Assembly: GCA_031254225.1 (NCBI GenBank)
Contig: JAIRUU010000054.1
Coordinates: 1-23,048, forward strand
Length of the DNA stretch: 23,048 nt
Source of the DNA: Candidatus Elusimicrobium euhamitermitis
GTDB taxonomy: Bacteria > Elusimicrobiota > Elusimicrobia > Elusimicrobiales > Elusimicrobiaceae
Reading direction: 5' to 3'
Shown here: positions 1 through 6,272 of the stretch, piece after piece
Numbering within the stretch: the stretch's first letter is position 1
How the letters are laid out: the number at the start of each line of letters is the position of its first letter
Notes under the pieces: generated by a model
What the model was told of the DNA's origin: nothing
The model's input: the letters and a program-made list of their open reading frames with translations, nothing else
Databases searched by the model: none
Position numbers and translations under genes: made by a program

Positions 1-407
1 TCAACGTTTTTTGCTATTTTAACGCCGGCTTTGACAACCCCGCCGGACCATAAAAGCCAGTTCGCGTCCAAACCGGCGGAGTAGGCGTTTGTCTGCCCGA
101 CGGTAACTTTTGTCCCCCCGATTATAAAAGCGGGCCTTTCAATATTATACGTATAAGAACCGCTTAAACTTAAAGTCGGGTACACATATGATTTATATTC
201 GTTTATCTGCGCTTTATAAATGTCCCGCGTTTTGAGGGCTTTGAGCACGGACGAGTTGTCTTGCAGCGCAATATCAACGGCTTCCCGCAAAGTTACGGCT
301 TTCCCGCCGTTGACGCTCTTGGGCGCGAATAATTCCTGTACGCTGCTTTGCTGCGCGTAAAGCGCGGCGTTAAAAAATAAAACCGCTAAAACAAATATCT
401 TTTTCAT
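1..407 (-). CDS. TolC-family outer-membrane efflux protein (N-terminal part, runs off window)
   Basis: The translation from ATG 407-405 begins with a signal peptide (MKKIFVLAVLFF...LYAQQ, cleavage likely near residue 19). It continues with the typical start of an outer-membrane efflux protein: VTLREAVDIALQDN, then an alpha-helical stretch and YVYPTLSLSGSYTYN, where the first helix pair turns into the first beta-strands. TolC-type proteins form trimeric channels through the outer membrane and periplasm for RND or ABC efflux pumps and type I secretion. Only about 135 residues are present; the gene continues beyond position 1. Its ATG overlaps the stop of the upstream tetR-type gene by 4 bases (ATGA), so translational coupling is likely. 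The family is fairly sure; the pump it serves cannot be seen, although a membrane-fusion protein and RND transporter would be expected downstream. Confidence 0.85.
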   Translation of the reverse strand, partial: MKKIFVLAVLFFNAALYAQQSSVQELFAPKSVNGGKAVTLREAVDIALQDNSSVLKALKTRDIYKAQINEYKSYVYPTLSLSGSYTYNIERPAFIIGGTKVTVGQTNAYSAGLDANWLLWSGGVVKAGVKIAKNV

Positions 408-1012
408 TTATTTTTATAATACTCTCTGACCCCTAAAAAAATTATATCCGTCATTCTCTGCGAAAAATCTTTGTCAAAACTAAATTCAAAATTATAAGAA
501 TTTAAAATAAAGTGCGCTATTACGGCGGAGATTAAGTGTACTATGTCGCCGCCGCTGCCCTTGGGGATAACGCCGTCACGCTCAGCGCGGCTTAAAAGAC
601 CGTCAAACAATTTTTTCCTCTCCGATTTTACGCGGAAAAAAGTCTGGCTACCCTTTTTGCCGTTTAAAGAATAACTTAAAAGATGCAAAACAAAAGAAGC
701 GTTTTTTTTATCTTTCAAAAAAAATTCTTTATGCGTTCTAATAGCAAGCGTGGCAAGTTCATGCAGACTGCCGCCGTTTTTATATCTTTCTATCAGAACT
801 TTATTAAAATCCGCCACGCCTTCGCCTATAATGCTTTTGCAAAGGTCTTCTTTATTTTTAAAATAATAATAAAGCACCGGTTTGGTAACGCCGATATGCT
901 GCGCTATCTCGCGCATTGAAACGGCGTCAATCCCTTTCCTGCTCATGAGGTTGAACGCTTTGTTTATTATGCGCCTGCGCATTTTTTGTTCTTTTGTTTG
1001 AATGTTGTTCAT
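404..1012 (-). CDS. TetR/AcrR-family transcriptional repressor
   Basis: A 202-residue protein, the usual length for TetR/AcrR regulators. Residues about 12-58 form the three-helix DNA-binding domain: INKAFNLMSRKGIDAVSMRE followed by IAQHIGVTKPVLYYYFKNKEDL, with the helix-turn-helix at about 35-54. The remainder is a variable, helical ligand-binding and dimerisation domain. It is the first gene of a minus-strand operon and overlaps the tolC-like gene by 4 bases, the usual arrangement of a local efflux repressor. An inverted repeat TACCG-CT-CGGTA lies 9 bases before its start codon, directly behind a TATAAT box, so self-repression of the whole operon is likely. The ligand is unknown. The annotated start is supported by this promoter placement; the Shine-Dalgarno (GGTAAG, within the operator) is weak. 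Confidence 0.9.
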   Translation of the reverse strand: MNNIQTKEQKMRRRIINKAFNLMSRKGIDAVSMREIAQHIGVTKPVLYYYFKNKEDLCKSIIGEGVADFNKVLIERYKNGGSLHELATLAIRTHKEFFLKDKKNASFVLHLLSYSLNGKKGSQTFFRVKSERKKLFDGLLSRAERDGVIPKGSGGDIVHLISAVIAHFILNSYNFEFSFDKDFSQRMTDIIFLGVREYYKNK

Positions 1013-1021
1013 AAAAAAACT

Positions 1022-1033
1022 TACCGCTCGGTA
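1022..1033. promoter_or_regulatory. Putative TetR-type operator
   Basis: TACCGCTCGGTA has perfect 5-bp arms (TACCG / CGGTA) around a CT centre. It covers the expected transcription start of the tetR-type gene, 5 bp downstream of the TATAAT box and 9 bp before the ATG. Short palindromes with CCG..CGG arms are common operators of this family. Inference from position and symmetry. Confidence 0.6.
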
Positions 1034-1038
1034 GAAAT

Positions 1039-1067
1039 ATTATACTAAATATTTAGGAGTATATTAA
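1039..1067 (-). promoter_or_regulatory. Promoter of the tetR-tolC operon
   Basis: On the minus strand a perfect -10 box TATAAT (1044-1039) is preceded by a 17-bp spacer and TTAATA (1067-1062) as a -35 with 4 of 6 matches. The predicted transcription start falls inside the operator at 1022-1033. Confidence 0.6.
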
Positions 1068-1108
1068 TACGCATCGCGTTTTACGGAAAATATGATAACC
1101 TTTTATAT

Positions 1109-1885
1109 ATGGCAAAACAAGCCTCAAAAAATATTTTCGTCATGGGCGACGTGCACGGGCATTACGAGCAGTTTGTAATGATGCTCAGCGCGGCGGAGCT
1201 TATTGACGAAAATCTGCGCTGGACCGGCGGCGGAAATATATTAATACAAATGGGCGATATTATTGACAAGGGGCCGGACTCGGTTAAAACGGACGAGCTG
1301 GCGGACTCTTTGCAGATACAGGCCGCGGCCGCCGGAGGCGAGTTTGTGCGGCTTATAGGCAACCATGAACTTGAACTGATTATGGGTAACTTTTTTATGT
1401 CCGAGCTGGACCGCGCAATAGCGCAAAAATATAGAGAAAAACTTACCGCAGGCGTGATTGCCGGAAGATTAAAAGCCGCCTTTCACGCGCGCGGCCTTTT
1501 ATTTACGCACGCCGGAGCATGCAATAAACTGCTTAATATTTTTAAAATGCAGCTCGGCGTTTTGACGGAGACAAAAGTTGCGTCTTTAATAAATTCTATT
1601 TTTATAAACTGCGTAAAGCACCGTTTTTATAAACATCCGGTTTTTAATATAAGCGTTTCCCGCGGCGGGACTGACAAATACGGCGGAATTTTTTGGGAAG
1701 ATTTGCAGGATTTGTACGCCTCTTTTCCGAGGAGCCCCGTCAAGCAGGTCGTGGGCCACAGCATGGTGGATGAAATTGTAATAAACGCGGATAAAAACAT
1801 TATAGCGGTGGACGTAGGCCTGCACCGCACCATGCAGTACCTCAAAATAACGGACGCTAATCTGGAAATTTTTACAATATCCTGA
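1109..1885 (+). CDS. Calcineurin-like metallophosphoesterase (Ser/Thr phosphatase-like)
   Basis: A 258-residue protein with the full two-metal phosphoesterase signature: GDVHGHY (13-19), GDIIDKGP (49-56), GNHE (84-87), a metal-binding THAG (133-136) and GHS (216-218). The GDxHG / GDxxDKG / GNHE set places it in the PPP-type branch, near bacterial Shewanella-like phosphatases and diadenosine-tetraphosphatase-like enzymes. It could remove phosphate from proteins or nucleotides; the substrate cannot be told from sequence. There is no signal peptide, so it is cytoplasmic. It stands alone on the plus strand and converges on pssA, with 4 bases between their stops and no terminator there. No Shine-Dalgarno precedes the ATG; a TATGAT box at 1091-1096 would give a leader of only about 5 bases. 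Confidence 0.85.
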   Translation: MAKQASKNIFVMGDVHGHYEQFVMMLSAAELIDENLRWTGGGNILIQMGDIIDKGPDSVKTDELADSLQIQAAAAGGEFVRLIGNHELELIMGNFFMSELDRAIAQKYREKLTAGVIAGRLKAAFHARGLLFTHAGACNKLLNIFKMQLGVLTETKVASLINSIFINCVKHRFYKHPVFNISVSRGGTDKYGGIFWEDLQDLYASFPRSPVKQVVGHSMVDEIVINADKNIIAVDVGLHRTMQYLKITDANLEIFTIS

Positions 1886-1889
1886 AAAA

Positions 1890-2669
1890 TTATTTGATGT
1901 TTTTGAACGCCCGAACTATTACCGCGACAAGGCCTACCAGAACATAAACGCTGAAAACTATAAAAATAATATTCTGCGGAAATCTTAAAGTAAGATACAC
2001 CAAAATAGCGGCGAACAAAATAAACAAAACGCTGTTTTTACCAAAATCGCCCCTGCTTTTAAAAGCCGCGTAAGGAATTTTTGAGACCATCAAAAGCGCA
2101 AGAGCCAAAACCACAAAAGCTATTCCGTTATAAATATGCGGCAGCGCTTTATTAAAAAAGGGCAGGTTCTGCCCCTTTACGCCGACTTCCATAAAAATCA
2201 TGTATGACACCGCAAAAGCGGCTAAAATGCCCGCCGCCGCGGGAGTGGGCAGACCGGAAAAATGTTTTTTGGAGCCTGTGCCGTCCAGCGCCATGGTGTT
2301 AAATTTGGCAAGGCGCAGCGCGCCGCAGAGAAGATAAATAAAAGCGATAGCCGCGCCCGTAACGGGATAATACTGCAAAGCCAGAAAATAAACTAAAAAC
2401 GCGGGAGCCGCGCAAAAAGAAATAAGGTCGGCAAGAGAATCCATTTCAACGCCGAACTCGCTCTCCGCTTTAAGCATTCTCGCCACCCTGCCGTCAACGC
2501 CGTCCAAACACATGGCCAGCAGAATAAGCCAGCCGGCCCTGTAAAAATTACCGTTTATTGAAGATAAGATTGAAAAAAACCCGCACGCGAGGTTGCCTAT
2601 CGTAAACAAAGACGGCACTGCCATGGCGCTTTTATGTCTTATAGTCTGCAAAGTGTTTTTATGTTCCAT
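1890..2669 (-). CDS. pssA: CDP-diacylglycerol-serine O-phosphatidyltransferase (phosphatidylserine synthase)
   Basis: A 259-residue integral membrane enzyme that makes phosphatidylserine from CDP-diacylglycerol and L-serine. The CDP-alcohol phosphotransferase motif is complete: D56, D59-G60, A63-R64, G73, D77 and D81 (spacing DxxDGxxAR-x8-GxxxDxxxD). It is followed by ISFCAAPAFL, typical of the type II serine enzymes. About seven hydrophobic segments cover the rest. It lies 23 bases behind psd, whose product decarboxylates phosphatidylserine to phosphatidylethanolamine, which supports serine and not glycerol phosphate as the acceptor. No Shine-Dalgarno is seen; a GATAAT box ends 5 bases before the ATG, so an extra leaderless start site is possible besides read-through from psd. 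Confidence 0.92.
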   Translation of the reverse strand: MEHKNTLQTIRHKSAMAVPSLFTIGNLACGFFSILSSINGNFYRAGWLILLAMCLDGVDGRVARMLKAESEFGVEMDSLADLISFCAAPAFLVYFLALQYYPVTGAAIAFIYLLCGALRLAKFNTMALDGTGSKKHFSGLPTPAAAGILAAFAVSYMIFMEVGVKGQNLPFFNKALPHIYNGIAFVVLALALLMVSKIPYAAFKSRGDFGKNSVLFILFAAILVYLTLRFPQNIIFIVFSVYVLVGLVAVIVRAFKNIK

Positions 2670-2692
2670 AAAAAATTATCTGCGCGAAATAA

Positions 2693-3352
2693 TTAACTGT
2701 ACCACAAACCAAGAACCGTTGTTCCGCCTTCAACTTGCTGCCCTTCTTTGACCAGAATTCTGACGGCGTCCTTAGGCATATAAACGGCTACCTGGGAACC
2801 GAATCTTATAAGCCCTATGCTGTCCCCCGCTTTAACATAAGTGCTTTTGCTGACCCAGCATTTAATGCGGCGGGCTATTGCGCCCGTTATCTGCTCAACG
2901 TGCGCGTATTTGCCGTCTTTGGAAAATTTAATAAGATTGCGCTCGTTCTTGTCCGCGCCCGGCGCGTCCGCAAACGCAAAAGCGCCTTTTGTATAAATCA
3001 CGTCTTCCACCTGGCACGTCATTGGCGCGCGCTGCACGTGGACGTTAAAGACGGAAAGGAAAATGCGGACGACTACGGTATTAGGGTCGTCCTCAACCTT
3101 AACGGAGATAACCTTTCCGTCGGCAGGACAGCAAATTTCATCGGCGTTAAAAATAACGTTGTGTTTCGGATTTCTGAAGAAAAAAGCAAAAAATATTGCC
3201 ACAAGAAAAAGAATAGTTCCCAAAACGCCGTTGAAAACGCTGGCTATCAGCGCGACCGCGGCGGTAACAAGAAACCACGGTATGCCCTCGGGCAATATCG
3301 TGGTCATCCAGCCTAAAGCGTTACTTAAAGTTCTTTTGATATCTTCAAGCAT
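2693..3352 (-). CDS. psd: Phosphatidylserine decarboxylase, short (archaeal-type) form
   Basis: A 219-residue proenzyme that converts phosphatidylserine to phosphatidylethanolamine. I chose ATG 3352-3350 because it has a strong Shine-Dalgarno (AAAGGTGAG) and the longer frame would run into tRNA-Leu. Residues about 24-58 hold one or two hydrophobic segments. FFRNP (58-62), CPADGK (75-80), FLSVFNVHVQRAP (98-110, with the catalytic-region histidine H105) and RFGS (183-186) follow. Self-cleavage between G185 and S186 would form the pyruvoyl group; FGS in place of the LGST of the E. coli type is normal for the short PSD form. It precedes pssA in the same operon. Confidence 0.92.
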   Translation of the reverse strand: MLEDIKRTLSNALGWMTTILPEGIPWFLVTAAVALIASVFNGVLGTILFLVAIFFAFFFRNPKHNVIFNADEICCPADGKVISVKVEDDPNTVVVRIFLSVFNVHVQRAPMTCQVEDVIYTKGAFAFADAPGADKNERNLIKFSKDGKYAHVEQITGAIARRIKCWVSKSTYVKAGDSIGLIRFGSQVAVYMPKDAVRILVKEGQQVEGGTTVLGLWYS

Positions 3353-3386
3353 ATTCTCACCTTTAATGCGAATTGCGTAATTTTCC

Positions 3387-3470
3387 TGGGCAGGGGGGGA
3401 CTCGAACCCCCACGACCTTGCGGTCAACAGATTTTAAGTCTGTCGCGTCTACCAATTCCGCCACCAGCCC
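3387..3470 (-). tRNA. tRNA-Leu (anticodon UAA)
   Basis: On the minus strand an 84-nt class II tRNA folds from G3470 to A3387. The D arm is GCGGAATTGGTAGACGC, the anticodon stem ACAGA/TCTGT carries the loop CTTAAAA with anticodon TAA, the long variable arm is GACC-GCAA-GGTC, and the T arm is GGGGG-TTCGAGT-CCCCC. The acceptor stem GGGCTGG/CCTGCCC has a U-U mismatch at pair 5-68; the other six pairs are G-C. CCA is not encoded (AGG follows A73). It begins 6 bases after the stop of the YacP-like gene, so it may be transcribed with it. Confidence 0.95.
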
Positions 3471-3476
3471 GTTTTT

Positions 3477-3875
3477 TTATTTTACTAAATTAAAGAATTT
3501 TTGGCAGAACATGGTTTTTATTCCCAGCTCCTTCAAATCTTTCTGCAAACCTCTGTCTGAGGTAATTACCGTAATGCGCTCGCCGTTATTATAAAGATAT
3601 TGCGCCTGCTCATAAATAAGTTCGTCCGCGGTGGCGCTTTCGGCAAACGTCACGTTGAGCGCGCGGCGCCGCGTTGCGCCCACAGGCTTGTAAGAGCCGT
3701 CAAAAATGACGCGGAAGAAACTGTCATAATAATTTTCGGTTTCTGAAACTTCCTCCAGCCAGTCAAGGAACTCTTTTGTAACGGTTTCTTCATTTTCCGG
3801 CGCCGCCATAAGACAGCTGCGGACAAAATTATGCCCGTCAATTATATATATAGTAGGTTTTTTGCTTGTATACAT
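3477..3875 (-). CDS. YacP/NYN (PIN-like) ribonuclease domain protein
   Basis: A 132-residue protein from ATG 3875. I prefer this start because the fold begins right after it (KPTIYIIDGHN); the upstream in-frame extension lies in promoter DNA and has no Shine-Dalgarno. It shows the acidic site of NYN nucleases: D13 and N16 in IIDGHN, FDG (58-60), TADE (82-85) and TSD (105-107). The family includes Rae1 (YacP) of Bacillus, a ribosome-associated mRNA endonuclease; whether this protein shares that role is inference. It is shorter than Bacillus Rae1 (about 170 residues). tRNA-Leu follows after 6 bases. A TATCAT box (3889-3884) lies 8 bases before the ATG, so the mRNA leader is very short or absent. 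Confidence 0.8.
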   Translation of the reverse strand: MYTSKKPTIYIIDGHNFVRSCLMAAPENEETVTKEFLDWLEEVSETENYYDSFFRVIFDGSYKPVGATRRRALNVTFAESATADELIYEQAQYLYNNGERITVITSDRGLQKDLKELGIKTMFCQKFFNLVK

Positions 3876-3893
3876 TATGAAAAATGATACAAT
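3866..3893 (+). promoter_or_regulatory. Possible plus-strand promoter upstream of a structured leader
   Basis: TTGTAT (3866-3871), a 16-bp spacer and TACAAT (3888-3893) form a moderate sigma-70 promoter pointing rightward. It overlaps the start codon and the -10-like box of the minus-strand YacP-like gene. Any transcript would begin near 3900 and enter the hairpin region at 3913-3981. Confidence 0.4.
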
Positions 3894-3912
3894 ATTATCC
3901 CAAGAATGTATT

Positions 3913-3981
3913 GGCGGGGTTGTGTCGTAACCCGCCGTCCGTTCCAAAAATTTCACAGGGATTTGAGCGGGTTTTTTATTT
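3913..3981 (+). promoter_or_regulatory. Mutually exclusive hairpins with a U-tract (attenuator-like)
   Basis: The segment AACCCGCC (3929-3936) can pair with GGCGGGGTT just before it (3913-3921, one bulged G), or with GCGGGTT after it (3967-3973), which is followed directly by TTTTTATTTT. The second pairing looks like a terminator with a long loop; the first would prevent it. I do not recognise a known riboswitch class. From 3982 to 4138 I see no gene, only a further hairpin, CTCCCTGC/GCAGGGAG, at 4063-4087. Confidence 0.35.
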
Positions 3982-4138
3982 TCTTGCGACGACATTCAAG
4001 CAGCGGAGCTGCGGTGAGGAGCAAAAAATAAAAAAGACGCCAAATACCGAAGAAATTTTTAACTCCCTGCTAAGCGACCGCAGGGAGCGACTCAGAAGAA
4101 CCGCGGAGCGCGCCGTCCGCGCCAGCGGGTGAAATAAA

Positions 4139-4161
4139 TGTGATTTTCCAGGAAAATCACA
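4139..4161. promoter_or_regulatory. 23-bp perfect palindrome just upstream of ssrA
   Basis: Two 11-base arms, TGTGATTTTCC (4139-4149) and GGAAAATCACA (4151-4161), flank a single A. The palindrome ends 7 bases before the 5' end of mature tmRNA and covers the place where a direct ssrA promoter would sit. It may be a repressor operator or a processing hairpin in a precursor RNA. No U-tract follows, so it is not an intrinsic terminator. Confidence 0.6.
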
Positions 4162-4168
4162 CCATATC

Positions 4169-4510
4169 GGGGGTGACAAGTTTCGACAGGTATACGTCAC
4201 GCTCCGGCAGCAGGTACCGGTTGGCCAGGCCGGTCTAAAAATGGCTAAAAAAATAATCGGCAATCAAACCGAACTTAATTGGGCTTTGGCCTAATTACCG
4301 TATCTCTTCCGCCTCCCATGCGGGGGAGAATATGGTCAATAAATGGGATGCTGTTTTAAAGGCGCGTTTCGTCCTTTAAAGCTTAAGACTAACGGAACAG
4401 ACAAAACTCCGGCGGTTACGGGCCTTGGGTTTTGTTGACAACCGTAACTAAACCTGTAGCGGCCGGGACTTAACTATGCTTGGACGGGGGTGCGAATCCC
4501 CCCACCTCCA
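4169..4510 (+). ncRNA. ssrA: tmRNA (transfer-messenger RNA)
   Basis: A 342-nt one-piece tmRNA, which rescues stalled ribosomes and tags the unfinished protein for proteolysis. The tRNA-like ends pair as GGGGGTG (4169-4175) with CACCTCC (4503-4509) plus A4510, including the usual G-U at the third pair; CCA is not encoded. The 5' part has the conserved AGTTTCGACAGG; the 3' part has the T arm GGGGG-TGCGAAT-CCCCC, with G in place of the usual U at the second loop position. The tag frame is most likely 4244-4294: Ala codon GCT, then KKIIGNQTELNWALA and TAA, giving AKKIIGNQTELNWALA. The LA end fits known ClpXP-type degrons. The exact resume codon is inferred. Confidence 0.95.
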
Positions 4511-4511
4511 C

Positions 4512-4536
4512 ATTTTGCTTGCTTCGCAGGCAAAAT
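4512..4536 (+). other. Hairpin directly behind ssrA
   Basis: ATTTTGCTTGC (4512-4522) pairs with GCAGGCAAAAT (4526-4536), one G-U pair included, around a 3-base loop. It begins one base after the discriminator A of tmRNA. It lacks a clean U-tract, so it may protect or guide trimming of the 3' end or be a weak terminator. Confidence 0.5.
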
Positions 4537-4574
4537 ATGTTCGCGCCTCCGCGCGTTGTTTAACTTGTTTTATT

Positions 4575-4602
4575 GTTACTTTTTTTCTTGCAAAAAAGTA
4601 AC
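4575..4602. repeat. Perfect 11-bp inverted repeat, GTTACTTTTTT type
   Basis: GTTACTTTTTT (4575-4585) and AAAAAAGTAAC (4592-4602) flank the 6-base loop TCTTGC. From memory, similar GTTAC-T(n)...A(n)-GTAAC hairpins occur as dispersed intergenic repeats in many bacteria. It could stop transcription from either side, although no U-tract follows on either strand. Confidence 0.55.
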
Positions 4603-4614
4603 CAAAAAGCGCGC

Positions 4615-4772
4615 CGCATAAGTTCGCATAAAATTTTTTGTTTTCAGGGTTTTGGACGAACTCGCATAAAAAATCGCTTAGGTAATACGCAACTTTTATT
4701 AATTTTTTATGCTCAAACATGTCCAAAACTATTTCCTGAAAATAAAAAATTTTATAGACGCTCACATATGCG
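4615..4772. repeat. Large imperfect inverted repeat (arms about 60-70 nt)
   Basis: The left arm (4615-4674) and the reverse complement of the right arm (4702-4772) share blocks in the same order: CGCATA; ATAAAATTTTTT-(G/A)-TTTTCAGG (20 of 21); GTTTTGGAC (9 of 9); GCATAAAAAAT (11 of 11). Gaps separate the blocks and a 27-nt AT-rich loop joins the arms. With the hairpins at 4512 and 4575 it fills the 341-nt gap between ssrA and the phosphohexomutase gene, in which I see no protein gene. Two facing copies of one dispersed repeat are the simplest reading. Confidence 0.65.
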
Positions 4773-4807
4773 GCAACGGCTTAATTATATTTAACGGCAA
4801 GAGGCTA

Positions 4808-4836
4808 TTGCATATTTTTGATTTTGTTTATATATT
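4808..4836 (+). promoter_or_regulatory. Promoter of the phosphohexomutase gene
   Basis: TTGCAT (4808-4813), a 17-bp spacer and TATATT (4831-4836, 5 of 6 matches) lie just before the Shine-Dalgarno TTGAGGA and ATG 4852. Confidence 0.45.
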
Positions 4837-4851
4837 TTTATTGAGGACTTT

Positions 4852-6255
4852 ATGGCAGATATTAAATTCGGGACCGACGGGTGGCGCGGCATAATAGCCT
4901 GGGATTTTACTTTTGAGAACGCGCGCCGCATGGCGCAGGCCCTGGCTAATTATATTAATGAGAACGCGCCGTCGGATTTGGGCGGGAAGCAGACGGCCGT
5001 GGTCGGGTTTGACAGAAGATTTTTGTCGGACCGGTTTGCGGCGGATATAGCGGCTATACTGCGTTCTAATAAAATAGACGTCGTATTGCTGGACAAGCCC
5101 GTTTCCACGCCGGTAATAAGCTGCCTCAGTATGTTAAATTTCTGGATGGGTATTATGGTCACCGCCAGCCATAACCCGCCGCAGTGGAACGGGATTAAAG
5201 TAAAAATAGACGGCGGCTCCGCAGACAGCAGGGTGACCAAAGAAATTGAAAGTTTTATTGATAAAAACCCCGTCCTTTATCTGCACGGGCAAAAAGCACC
5301 GGTCAAAAATATGACGGAAGCGTATTTCAAATATTTGAAATCAAAAATAAATATTAAAAAAGTGGAAAGCGTTAAAGGGCCCGTAGCAGTTGACTATATG
5401 TACGGCAGCGCGGCGGGATTTTTTAAACAAATAACGCCGAAAAACAAAATTATTGAAATGCGTTCGGAATACGACCCGTCTTTTAAAGGCATACAGCCGG
5501 AGCCTGTTGAAGCAAATTTAAAAGAACTGGCGGAAACAGTGGTAAAAAACAAAGCCGCGCTCGGCGTGGCTTTTGACGGGGACGGGGACCGCGTCAGCCT
5601 CATTGACGAAAAAGGCAATTACATGACGCCGGAAATTCTGGCCGCGGTGCTGCTTGATTATCTTATAAAAAATAAAAAACTCAAGGGCCGCGTGGTGCAG
5701 ACGTTTTCAATGGGATACATGTTAAAACGCATAGCGCGCAAAGAAAATATGCCGTTTGAAGAAGTCAATATAGGTTTTAAACACGTCGCGGAAAAAATGG
5801 CTTTGGAAGACGTGGCTTTCGGAGTTGAAGAGTCCGGCGGGTACGCGTGGAAAGGCAATATGCCGGACAGGGACGGCCTGCTTGTCGCGCTTTATTTCCT
5901 TGAGATTATGGCGTCAACCGGCAAAAAAGCGAGCGAGATTACGGACGCCGTCCAAAAAACCTACGGCTCCAGCGCTTATCTGCGCTCCGATTATCCGCTG
6001 TCCAAACCGGTTGACAAAAACGCTTTGACGGAAAAACTTAAGAAAAAACTGCCAAAGAAAATTTTGAATTTTAAAACGGAAGAAATTTACGCGCAGGACG
6101 GCCTTAAAATAATTTTTGAAGGCGACAGCTGGCTGCTTATCCGCCCCTCGGGCACGGAGCCCGTGCTGCGCGTGTACGGCGAAACCGCGGACAAAAAAAC
6201 CACCAAAGCTTTGCTTGATTACGGCTATAAACTGGCCGCGCCGTTTTTGAAATAA
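4852..6255 (+). CDS. Phosphoglucomutase/phosphomannomutase family (alpha-D-phosphohexomutase)
   Basis: A 467-residue cytoplasmic enzyme that moves phosphate between C1 and C6 of a hexose, feeding sugar-nucleotide and glycan synthesis. All four family signatures are present: the start KFGTDGWRG (5-13); the phosphoserine loop TASHNP (104-109, S106); the metal loop DGDGDR (242-247); the sugar-binding EESGG (326-330); and the phosphate-binding RPSGTEP (431-437). The length is normal for PGM/PMM. The sequence does not decide between glucose and mannose forms; a GlmM role is less likely because GlmM usually has ATASHNP followed by a different spacing. It has a GAGGA Shine-Dalgarno and is followed after 17 bases by the response-regulator gene, probably in one transcript. 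Confidence 0.9.
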   Translation: MADIKFGTDGWRGIIAWDFTFENARRMAQALANYINENAPSDLGGKQTAVVGFDRRFLSDRFAADIAAILRSNKIDVVLLDKPVSTPVISCLSMLNFWMGIMVTASHNPPQWNGIKVKIDGGSADSRVTKEIESFIDKNPVLYLHGQKAPVKNMTEAYFKYLKSKINIKKVESVKGPVAVDYMYGSAAGFFKQITPKNKIIEMRSEYDPSFKGIQPEPVEANLKELAETVVKNKAALGVAFDGDGDRVSLIDEKGNYMTPEILAAVLLDYLIKNKKLKGRVVQTFSMGYMLKRIARKENMPFEEVNIGFKHVAEKMALEDVAFGVEESGGYAWKGNMPDRDGLLVALYFLEIMASTGKKASEITDAVQKTYGSSAYLRSDYPLSKPVDKNALTEKLKKKLPKKILNFKTEEIYAQDGLKIIFEGDSWLLIRPSGTEPVLRVYGETADKKTTKALLDYGYKLAAPFLK

Positions 6256-6272
6256 CGCGGAAGAGGTAAAAA

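Noticed and set aside
2735..3316. Plus-strand 193-residue reading frame opposite psd
   Set aside because: It is fully antisense to psd, whose motifs and ribosome site are clear; the translation shows no domain.
3353..3427. N-terminal extension of psd by 25 residues
   Set aside because: It would run into tRNA-Leu (3387-3470), and a strong Shine-Dalgarno precedes the internal ATG 3352, where family homology begins.
3884..4132. Plus-strand 82-residue reading frame upstream of ssrA
   Set aside because: It starts inside the promoter at 3866-3893, has no Shine-Dalgarno, runs through two hairpins and has low-complexity arginine-rich translation. It is more likely non-coding leader DNA.
4139..4161. 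CRP-type site (TGTGA...TCACA) upstream of ssrA
   Set aside because: The half-sites are 13 bases apart, where a CRP site needs 6, so the resemblance is accidental; the palindrome itself is kept as a finding.
4400..4560. Integration (att) site of a genomic island at the tmRNA 3' end
   Set aside because: No integrase and no second copy of the tmRNA 3' end is present in the window, so an island cannot be supported.
4448..4765. Minus-strand 105-residue reading frame across the ssrA 3' end and the repeats
   Set aside because: Its C-terminal codons read tmRNA backwards and the rest is translated repeat DNA; no ribosome site or domain.
4511..4851. CRISPR array or tandem direct repeats beside ssrA
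   Set aside because: The repeats are inverted and only two arms exist; no regular direct-repeat and spacer pattern occurs here or elsewhere in the window.
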